The notes under the pieces were generated by a model. That model was not told the origin of the DNA. It was given only the letters and a program-made list of their open reading frames with translations, and made no database searches. DNA of 27,962 nucleotides. Source: JBDIAR01 sp039812545 (GTDB taxonomy: Bacteria > Actinomycetota > Actinomycetes > Actinomycetales > Dermatophilaceae). Below are positions 15,705 to 21,603 of the stretch, in pieces; the first letter of the stretch is position 1, and each line of letters begins with the position of its first letter. The DNA is taken from positions 1 to 27,962 of the forward strand of contig JBDIAR010000018.1 of the NCBI GenBank assembly GCA_039812545.1. Reading direction: 5' to 3'. The position numbers were made by a program, and so were the translations under genes.

Positions 15705-15840
15705 GGCTGGCTCCCGGAATGCGGCGGACGTACGTTGTCCGCGAGTGGGCCGACGGTCGTATGCCGTGGGAAACGTGGGTGACGGGTGAGGTCCGTCGAC
15801 TCCATTTCACACGGGCGTCGGCACCGGCGCCGTAGGCCCG

Positions 15841-15871
15841 GCATACATAGTCAGCCGACAAGACTGTATGC
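15841..15871. promoter_or_regulatory. inverted-repeat operator candidate in the CoA-transferase/permease divergent region
   Basis: The left arm GCATACATAGTC (15841-15852) and right arm GACTGTATGC (15862-15871) pair over 10 bp with one unpaired T, around a 9-nt centre. It lies 137 bp from the CoA-transferase start and 117 bp from the permease start, a suitable place for a shared regulator. The GAF/PucR-type protein of the same cluster is the first candidate to bind it. The left arm includes a heptamer copy, so part of the symmetry could be coincidental. Confidence 0.5.
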
Positions 15872-15987
15872 AGGACACACTTCGCATCGTCGCGCCTCCC
15901 ATCACCATGGCGTTATCGGTGCGACGGAGCCCGCCGTACCGCCTCGACTCGAACCCCTCGACGAACCACTCGAAAGGAGGCACCGGC

Positions 15988-17385
15988 GTGAACTTCGTCA
16001 TCGTTCTCGCGGCGTTGTGCTTCTTGATGTATATGGCCTATAAGGGCCACAGCGTCATTCTCTTCGCTCCCATTGCCGCCATGGGAGCCGTCCTGCTCAC
16101 CGACCCCACCCACGTGGCACCCGTGTTCAGCGGGCTGTTCATGCCCAAGATGGTGGACTTCATCATGAAGTACTTCCCCGTCTTCCTCCTGGGAGCCATC
16201 TTCGGAAAGCTCGTGGAGATGTCGGGGTTTGCCCGTTCGATCGTCCGATCGGTCATCAAATTCGTCGGCGCCAAGCGGGCCATGCTCTCCATCGTCATCG
16301 TCTGCATGCTGCTCACCTACTTCGGCGTCTCGTTGTTCGTCGTGGTCTTCGCGGTCTACCCGTTCGCCGCCGAGCTCTTCCGGGCCGGCGACATCCCGAA
16401 GCGACTCATCCCCGGCACGATCGCCCTGGGCGCCTTCACCGTCACGATGGACGCCTTGCCCGGCACCCCGCAGATCCAGAACATCATCCCCACGACGTTC
16501 TTCAAGACCAACGCGTATGCCGCTCCGATCCTCGGCATCTTCGGCGCCGTGGTCATCTTCACCGCCGGCATGCTGTATCTGGAGCGAGCCCGCCGCAAGG
16601 CCGCGGCCAAGGGCGAGGGGTATGGCACCGGACATATCAACGAACCCGAGGTCTTCGTCGAGGGCAAGCTGGCCAACCCCTGGATCTCGCTGCTCCCGCT
16701 CATCGTCGTCGGCGTCGCCAACTGGATCTTCACCCAGGCCTTCCCGAACTGGTTCGACAAGGAGATCAAACTGAATTCGGCCGTGGTGGGCGCACCCAAG
16801 CCCTTCACCGTCTTGCTCGGCGATTGGAAGGCGATCTGGGCCGTGGAGGGCGCGCTGCTGCTCGGCATCCTCTTCGTTCTCATCTTCGCCTGGAAGCCGG
16901 TCACCAAGCACTTCACCGAGGGCTCCAAGTCCGCCGTCGGCGGCGCCATGCTGGCCTCGCTCAACACCGCCTCCGAGTACGGCTTCGGCGCCGTCATCGC
17001 CTCCCTGCCGGGCTTCCTCATGGTCGCCAACGGGCTGAGTAGCATCCCCAACCCGCTCGTGAATGAGGCGGTGACGGTCACCTCGCTAGCCGGCATCACC
17101 GGCTCGGCGTCCGGCGGCATGAGCATCGCGCTTGGCGCGATGTCCGACCAGTTCATCGCCAACGCGAACGCCTCGAACATCCCCATGGAAGTCATGCACC
17201 GGATCGCGGCCATGGCCTCCGGCGGAATGGACACCCTGCCGCACAACGGGGCGGTCATCACCCTGCTCGCCGTCACCGGGCTGACCCACAAGACGTCCTA
17301 CAAGGACATCTTCGCCATGACCGTCATCAAGACCCTCGCGGTCTTCGTCGTCATCGCCTTCTACTACCTCACCCACCTCGTCTGA
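15988..17385 (+). CDS. GntP-family permease (gluconate/3-hydroxybutyrate type)
   Basis: A 465-aa polytopic inner-membrane transporter with about a dozen hydrophobic helices, of the GntP family (H+-coupled gluconate, sugar-acid and D-3-hydroxybutyrate permeases). Family-like stretches include GAIFGKLVEMSGFARSIV, LGAFTVTMDALPGTPQIQN near one third of the chain, and ITGSASGGMSIALGAM and GGMDTLPHNGAVITLL in the C-terminal half. I start at GTG 15988 because a full AAAGGAGG (15973-15980) lies 7 nt upstream. Upstream extension to ATG 15868 would begin inside the inverted repeat and add 40 non-membrane residues. Its position opposite a CoA-transferase/dehydrogenase operon favours a hydroxy- or keto-acid such as 3-hydroxybutyrate over gluconate, since no gluconate kinase is present. 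Substrate is inferred. Confidence 0.92.
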   Translation: MNFVIVLAALCFLMYMAYKGHSVILFAPIAAMGAVLLTDPTHVAPVFSGLFMPKMVDFIMKYFPVFLLGAIFGKLVEMSGFARSIVRSVIKFVGAKRAMLSIVIVCMLLTYFGVSLFVVVFAVYPFAAELFRAGDIPKRLIPGTIALGAFTVTMDALPGTPQIQNIIPTTFFKTNAYAAPILGIFGAVVIFTAGMLYLERARRKAAAKGEGYGTGHINEPEVFVEGKLANPWISLLPLIVVGVANWIFTQAFPNWFDKEIKLNSAVVGAPKPFTVLLGDWKAIWAVEGALLLGILFVLIFAWKPVTKHFTEGSKSAVGGAMLASLNTASEYGFGAVIASLPGFLMVANGLSSIPNPLVNEAVTVTSLAGITGSASGGMSIALGAMSDQFIANANASNIPMEVMHRIAAMASGGMDTLPHNGAVITLLAVTGLTHKTSYKDIFAMTVIKTLAVFVVIAFYYLTHLV

Positions 17386-17400
17386 GGTTCGCTCCCCCCA

Positions 17401-17449
17401 CCGGCCGCGGCCGGGCGTCCCGGACAGCCGGGGCGTCCGCCGCGGCCGG
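17401..17449. terminator. bidirectional hairpin between convergent genes
   Basis: CCGGCCGCGGC (17401-17411) pairs perfectly with GCCGCGGCCGG (17439-17449) across a 27-nt loop that contains GGGCGTCC twice. It lies between the permease stop and the convergent regulator stop. There is no U tract, as is common for actinobacterial terminators. Confidence 0.65.
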
Positions 17450-17486
17450 CCTGTCGTCCCGGTCAATCCGCAACCCATCGACGCCC

Positions 17487-18452
17487 CTACTCCAGCCAGC
17501 CGCGCCGGGCGGCCTCGACCCCGGCTTGGAACCGACTGTCCGCGCCGAGCTCGTGCATCGCCGCCGCCATCAGCCGTCGCACGGTCCGCGCCGACAAGCC
17601 GAGCTTGCGTCCCGCCGCCTCGTCGGTCATGCCGCCGGCCAGCAGCCGGATCAGGTGCGCGGTGGTGGCGTCCTCGACAGCCGGTTCGCGGCGATGCACC
17701 TCACCGAACGGCTCGGCCTCGTACCACAGGTGCTCGAAATGGGACCTCAGCATCGCGACGAGAACGGGATTGGCGACCTCCAGGGCACCGGCATCCTGAT
17801 CCTCCTCGTCCATGGGGATCAACGCGACGGCGCTGTCCACGATGACCATCCGGATCGCCACTTCGGGCATCGTCCGGGCGGCCCCACCCAATCCGGTGAG
17901 CCAGCGTGCGTATGCCAGCGTTCCCGCGTCGTGGACGAAGGCCGATTGATAGATGCATTTGATGGCCACGCCCCGTTCGAGGGCCTGCTGATTCAACGGT
18001 TTGCTGGCAGCCATGGCGCTGGGCCGGTGCGCTCGGCCGGGATTCAGCGACACGCACTCCTTGCGCGCCTTGAGGGACAACTCCTCCAGTCGATTTCGGA
18101 CCTCGTCGATCCCCTCGTGCACGACGATCTGGACGGCATTCCGGCGCCCCTCGAGTTGTTCGAGGGCGGTTTCCATCAGCGATCGAAGTTCGCCGACCTG
18201 GGCGAATTGGCGCTGCAACGTGGCCTCGGCCTCGCCGAGCGCCCGCGCCAGCCCGACCCGAGGACTTGACGGCCGCAGTCGCAACGGGTCGGCCGCGTCC
18301 GGGGTGAGCAGAGCGTAGTCGGCCAAGGTGTCGAGATGATCTCGAATCTCATTGGTAGACAATGACAATCGCGTGGCCAGCTGCTCGACGCCGAGGTCCG
18401 GCTCGGCCAGCATCGCCCGGTAGACCGCCTGCGCTCCCGTGTCCAGTTGCAT
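17487..18452 (-). CDS. TrmB-like/LuxR-type helix-turn-helix regulator
   Basis: A 321-aa regulator with two putative DNA-binding ends. The N-terminus (~1-65: AVYRAMLAEPDLGVEQLATRLSLSTNEIRDHLDTLADYALLTPD) is a TrmB-like winged helix. The middle (~75-245) resembles the ligand/phospholipase-D-like domain of these proteins. The C-terminus (~258-312: HLIRLLAGGMTDEAAGRKLGLSARTVRRLMAAAMHELGADSRFQAG) is a LuxR-type HTH. Actinobacteria hold many such proteins near secretion and specialised-metabolism genes; ligands are mostly unknown. It diverges from the small secreted-protein locus at 18630. Its C-terminal HTH resembles the product of 20050-20445, suggesting it controls the secreted cell-wall enzyme genes. 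That link is inference. Confidence 0.88.
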   Translation of the reverse strand: MQLDTGAQAVYRAMLAEPDLGVEQLATRLSLSTNEIRDHLDTLADYALLTPDAADPLRLRPSSPRVGLARALGEAEATLQRQFAQVGELRSLMETALEQLEGRRNAVQIVVHEGIDEVRNRLEELSLKARKECVSLNPGRAHRPSAMAASKPLNQQALERGVAIKCIYQSAFVHDAGTLAYARWLTGLGGAARTMPEVAIRMVIVDSAVALIPMDEEDQDAGALEVANPVLVAMLRSHFEHLWYEAEPFGEVHRREPAVEDATTAHLIRLLAGGMTDEAAGRKLGLSARTVRRLMAAAMHELGADSRFQAGVEAARRGWLE

Positions 18453-18629
18453 CCCCGAAACCGCCTCTGCTCAGGTCGGCTGGCCGCAATGGGACAGGCC
18501 GCCGCCGGACAGGCTCGAAGCCTTCCCGTGGGCCGATGCGCCCACAACACTGGCAGTAGGTCGACCGATCAGCCCACCCGAAGAGGAATACCCACCCGAC
18601 ACATTTCGCCAGATATCGAGGTACCAGTC

Positions 18630-18749
18630 ATGCGTAGGTTCTTCGCCGCACTCGCCATCGGCATCGCACTCGCCGCCACCCACCCGGCTCCGACCGCCAC
18701 CGCGGATTCCACCTCGCGTGGTGGATTCGAATGGTCGGTCAGGGTATAG
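18630..18749 (+). CDS. small ORF encoding a signal peptide (possible 5' part of a frameshifted gene)
   Basis: ATG 18630 has a GAGG site 8 nt upstream and encodes 39 residues. A clear Sec signal peptide (MRRFFAALAIGIALAATHPA..., cleavage likely after the TATA of PTATADS) is followed by only ~14 residues before TAG 18747-18749. Immediately downstream, in the +1 frame, lies a convincing coding stretch (18763-19044). Either this is a short secreted peptide, or one extra base has split a secreted protein of about 135 residues into two frames. I slightly favour the latter. Confidence 0.5.
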   Translation: MRRFFAALAIGIALAATHPAPTATADSTSRGGFEWSVRV

Positions 18750-18762
18750 CGCGGCCCACGAC

Positions 18763-19044
18763 ATGTTCCTGACCGCGTTACGGGCGCAGCGCCCGGCGGT
18801 CGCCCAGGACCACGACGACCGCGATCTCATTCGCTTGACCATCATCCCCCGACTCCAGGACCGGTTAGCGCAGCTCGATGGTGTCGAGCATATCCGGATC
18901 GTCCCCGGCCCATCGTGGCTGGACATCGCGATCTTCTTCACCGCCACCTCGCGCGACGACTGGGAGCCGGCCACCTCGGTCCCCGACACCGTCCTGCGCG
19001 CCGCCCAGGACCTGCTCCCCGACTGGGAGATCAGCACTCGGTAG
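18763..19044 (+). CDS. uncharacterised small protein, possibly the 3' part of a frameshifted secreted protein
   Basis: This frame encodes 93 residues from ATG 18763 (MFLTALRAQRPAVAQ... to ...LLPDWEISTR). Third positions are strongly G/C in the later part and amino-acid use is normal, so it looks genuinely coding. No good ribosome site precedes ATG 18763; GTG 18718 or 18721 in the same frame are alternatives. No domain is recognised. It contains two TTA leucine codons (codons 6 and 35), which are rare in high-GC actinobacteria. The preceding 18630-18749 ORF supplies a signal peptide in the -1 phase, so the pair may be one broken gene. The opposite strand is also open here but reads as a low-complexity shadow. 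Confidence 0.5.
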   Translation: MFLTALRAQRPAVAQDHDDRDLIRLTIIPRLQDRLAQLDGVEHIRIVPGPSWLDIAIFFTATSRDDWEPATSVPDTVLRAAQDLLPDWEISTR

Positions 19045-19105
19045 CCGGACCGACCTTCCCCTCGCACGTTCCTCGCCCGAATCCTCCACCCCTCGACGAT
19101 CCCTG

Positions 19106-19158
19106 CCTGAATACCCGCATGCCCGAATGCCCGCACACCTGAATGCGATACTGCCCGA
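19106..19158 (+). promoter_or_regulatory. two 21-bp direct repeats upstream of the I36-NlpC/P60 gene
   Basis: Copies at 19106-19126 and 19138-19158 share CCTGAAT at the left and TGCCCGA at the right end of a 21-bp unit. They start 32 bp apart, close to three helical turns, so two protein dimers could bind on one face. The second copy contains GATACT (19147-19152), a -10-like hexamer, and ends at the ribosome site AAAGGAA. The position suits control by the neighbouring LuxR-type regulators. Confidence 0.45.
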
Positions 19159-19170
19159 AAGGAATCCGCC

Positions 19171-20034
19171 ATGAACACCGCCAAGAAACTCGTCTCGATC
19201 GCGATGACCACCGCCGCGATGGCCGCACCCGGCCTGCTGCAGCCGACTTCCGCGCAGGCCGCCGCCCGGGACGGCAACTGCGAGAGCGGGGAGTTCTGCT
19301 ACTACTACAACAGCGACTTCGCCGGCTCGGTCTCCGACTTCACGAGCTCGGTGGCCGACTACGGGGCAACCCAGCCGGGGTGCTACGAGTTCAAGGGCGC
19401 CGGCGCCGGCCAATACCAGTGCATCAAGAACAACGCGGCCTCGGCCTGGAACCGCTCGGGTCAGACGGTGCGGGTCTACTACAACAGCAACTTCGGTGGG
19501 ACCTACCAGGACTTCGCCCCGGGCGCCCGGCTCAACCTGGTCGCCGCGCTGAAGAACAACAACGCCTCCCACCAGTTCATCACCCAGCCTCCGCCGCCGT
19601 CCGACTCCTACGGTCGGGCCATCAGCCGCTCCGAGGTCCTCAGCCGCTCCGCGTACTGGGTCAATCTCGCCGTGCCCTACAGCCAGAGCGCGACCTACCG
19701 CGACAGCGACGGGAACCACACCTACCGCACCGACTGCTCCGGGTTCGTCTCGATGGCCTGGCATGCCAACCCCTCCGGACAGGGCACCTACTGGACCGGC
19801 AGCCTGCCCTCGATCTCCTCCCAGATCGGCAAGGCTGACCTGCAGCCCGGTGACATCCTGCTCAACGTCAGCAGCCATGTCGTCCTGTTCGTCGGCTGGG
19901 CCGACGCCGGACACACCTCGTACATCGGCCGGGAGGAGACCGGTAGCCACGGGACGATCCAGCGCACGATCCCCTACCCGTACTTCTCGGGCTACGGCAC
20001 CTACCTGCCCTACCGGTACAACCTGATCCGCTGA
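19171..20034 (+). CDS. secreted protein: I36 (peptidase-inhibitor-type) domain plus NlpC/P60-like domain
   Basis: A 287-aa exported protein. The signal peptide is ~1-31 (cleavage near AQAAA). Residues ~33-136 form an I36/beta-gamma-crystallin-like domain with four cysteines (C37, C43, C71, C84) and repeated YYNSxFxGxxxDF motifs, as in Streptomyces metalloproteinase-inhibitor relatives. Residues ~150-287 form an NlpC/P60-like cysteine peptidase or amidase domain with C189 in RTDCSGFVSMAWH and H236 in SSHVVLFVGW. These enzymes cleave peptidoglycan stem peptides. AAAGGAA lies 6 nt before the ATG. The catalytic half is nearly the same as that of 20589-21491. It forms an operon with the HTH gene 15 bp downstream. 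Whether the I36 part inhibits a protease or binds the wall is unknown. Confidence 0.9.
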   Translation: MNTAKKLVSIAMTTAAMAAPGLLQPTSAQAAARDGNCESGEFCYYYNSDFAGSVSDFTSSVADYGATQPGCYEFKGAGAGQYQCIKNNAASAWNRSGQTVRVYYNSNFGGTYQDFAPGARLNLVAALKNNNASHQFITQPPPPSDSYGRAISRSEVLSRSAYWVNLAVPYSQSATYRDSDGNHTYRTDCSGFVSMAWHANPSGQGTYWTGSLPSISSQIGKADLQPGDILLNVSSHVVLFVGWADAGHTSYIGREETGSHGTIQRTIPYPYFSGYGTYLPYRYNLIR

Positions 20035-20049
20035 TCGGGCGAGACCACG

Positions 20050-20445
20050 ATGCTGACCGATCGGCATACCGCGTCCCGGACCTCGGAGACGCTCCTGGCC
20101 CTGCGCCACCTGTGTCACAGCCTGCTCGGCGACGACACGGGGCACGGCGCGTGCGGGGCGCGATCGCGCGACGACCTCTCCAAGCGCCAGTGGATGATTC
20201 TGGAGATGCTGGCCAAGGGCCTGACCGACGATCGGATCGCGCACAACCTGGATCTGTCCGAGCGGACCGTCCGCGCCGAGGTCGGCGCCATCCGAGAGCG
20301 GTTCGCGGCGACCAGCCGATTCCAACTCGGTATGCGATTCGCCGAGATCGCCGAGATCGTCGAGAGCTCACCCGGCGTCCAACCGCCGTGGTCGTGTCCG
20401 CTACAACGCCGCGGCTCTCGATCCGCTCTGGCGCCGTCGGGATGA
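20050..20445 (+). CDS. small LuxR-type helix-turn-helix protein
   Basis: A 131-aa protein with one recognisable domain, a LuxR-type HTH at residues ~40-95 (LSKRQWMILEMLAKGLTDDRIAHNLDLSERTVRAEVGAIRERFAATSRFQLG). It lacks any receiver or sensor domain. It aligns with the last ~55 residues of the regulator at 17487-18452, including the SRFQ(A/L)G ending, so the two are probably related regulators of one system. ATG 20050 lies 15 bp after the stop of the I36-NlpC/P60 gene, implying cotranscription, and only a weak ribosome site is seen. A strong terminator starts 3 nt after its stop. The final ~20 residues are Pro/Ser/Arg-rich and probably disordered. Confidence 0.8.
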   Translation: MLTDRHTASRTSETLLALRHLCHSLLGDDTGHGACGARSRDDLSKRQWMILEMLAKGLTDDRIAHNLDLSERTVRAEVGAIRERFAATSRFQLGMRFAEIAEIVESSPGVQPPWSCPLQRRGSRSALAPSG

Positions 20446-20448
20446 CGG

Positions 20449-20484
20449 GATGGCCGGGCTTCCACTTCCGGAAGCCCGGCCATC
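20449..20484 (+). terminator. strong intrinsic terminator after the I36-NlpC/P60-HTH operon
   Basis: GATGGCCGGGCTTCC (20449-20463) and GGAAGCCCGGCCATC (20470-20484) form a perfect 15-bp stem with a 6-nt loop, 3 nt after the HTH gene stop. No long U tract follows (CTGTTC). Confidence 0.85.
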
Positions 20485-20588
20485 CTGTTCCGGCAGAACA
20501 CATTCCGGCATACCGGAGCCGGTTGGAGACTGAAGGTGCACCTCCCGGCGAAGTCCGTCGGATCCCACTGAACACCTCGGGAGTCACC

Positions 20589-21491
20589 ATGAACCGTCCC
20601 CAAACCCCGACCCGCGAACGACCGGCGATCCGGCTGAGGGCGCTCGTCACGGCGCTGGCGCTGGCCCTGGCCATGATCGGATCCGCCGGCGTCAACGCGG
20701 CCCAGGCGTTGATCTCGACGACCTGGGTGCAATACGACCTGCGCGGCATCGACTACTACTACGACACCGTCGACGGCGTGTACGGCCCCAACACGACGGC
20801 CGCGGTCACCGCGTTCCAGCGGGACAACTGCCTCGGCGTGGACGGGCAGTACGGACCGCAGACCGAGGCGGCGCTGCTGGCCAAGGTCAAGGCCGTCCAG
20901 GCCAAGGCGGGCACCTCACAGGACGGCCTCTACGGCTCGGGCACGACCGCCGCGGTCAAGTCCTGGCAGGCCGCCCACGGCCTGAGCGCCGACGGCATCG
21001 CGGGCCCGAACACCATGCGGGCCATGGGCATCACCCGGGCGCCCTGCGGCGGCACCACCACCTCGGGCAGCTACGGCGGCACGATCTCGCGCAGCGAGGT
21101 GCTGCGGCGCGCGCAGTACTGGGTGGACCTGAACATCCCGTACAGCCAGTCCAGGACCTACCGCGACATCGAGGGCTCGCACACCTACCGCACCGACTGC
21201 TCCGGGTTCGTCTCGATGGCCTGGCACGCCAGCCCCTCGGGCCTGGGCACCTACTGGACCGGGAACATGTACACGATCACGACGCCGATCACCAAGGCCC
21301 AGCTCCTGCCTGGTGACGCGCTGCTGAACCCGTCGTCGCACGTCGTGCTCTTCGTCCGCTGGTACGACGCGGCGCACACCCAGTACGTCGGCCAGGAGGA
21401 GGGCAGCCACGGCGCCCGCCAGTCGGTCATCCCCTACCCGTACTGGTCCGGCAGCTACTCGCCCGTCCGCTACGACAAGATCACCGGCTGA
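20589..21491 (+). CDS. secreted NlpC/P60-like hydrolase with two peptidoglycan-binding domains
   Basis: A 300-aa exported cell-wall enzyme. The signal peptide is ~1-40 (RALVTALALALAMIGSAGVNAAQA). Two PG_binding_1 repeats lie at ~55-98 (VDGVYGPNTTAAVTAFQ, VDGQYGPQTEAALL) and ~108-147 (QDGLYGSGTTAAVKSWQ, ADGIAGPNTMRAM). The catalytic domain at ~164-300 matches that of 19171-20034 almost residue for residue around C204 (RTDCSGFVSMAWHA), H251 (SSHVVLFVRW) and IPYPYWSG. ATG 20589 is preceded by GGGAG at 5-nt spacing. An upstream extension to 20112 overlaps the HTH gene and the terminator and is rejected. It is monocistronic: a hairpin precedes it and another follows. Peptidoglycan stem-peptide cleavage is inferred from the family. 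Confidence 0.92.
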   Translation: MNRPQTPTRERPAIRLRALVTALALALAMIGSAGVNAAQALISTTWVQYDLRGIDYYYDTVDGVYGPNTTAAVTAFQRDNCLGVDGQYGPQTEAALLAKVKAVQAKAGTSQDGLYGSGTTAAVKSWQAAHGLSADGIAGPNTMRAMGITRAPCGGTTTSGSYGGTISRSEVLRRAQYWVDLNIPYSQSRTYRDIEGSHTYRTDCSGFVSMAWHASPSGLGTYWTGNMYTITTPITKAQLLPGDALLNPSSHVVLFVRWYDAAHTQYVGQEEGSHGARQSVIPYPYWSGSYSPVRYDKITG

Positions 21492-21551
21492 TCGATCCGG
21501 CCCGTCGGGCCGCCCAACCCGCTCCATCTGCTCGATCTGTTCCACCCGCGT

Positions 21552-21578
21552 TGCCCCCGGTTCACCGAGCCGGGGGCA
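21552..21578. terminator. hairpin between convergent genes
   Basis: TGCCCCCGG (21552-21560) pairs perfectly with CCGGGGGCA (21570-21578) around a 9-nt loop. It sits between the end of the PG-binding NlpC/P60 gene and the end of proS and may serve both. A smaller GGCCCG/CGGGCC hairpin lies just after the first gene, near 21500. Confidence 0.75.
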
Positions 21579-21603
21579 GCGCGCTGTTCGATGACGCCGG
21601 GGG

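Noticed and set aside
14265..15782. 505-codon + strand frame over the CoA-transferase gene
   Set aside because: Shadow frame of a conserved enzyme with Val/Asp/Gly/Leu/Arg repetition and no motif.
20112..20588. N-terminal extension of the PG-binding NlpC/P60 protein by 159 codons
   Set aside because: It would run through the HTH gene and the 15-bp-stem terminator and hide a clean signal peptide. ATG 20589 has a ribosome site.
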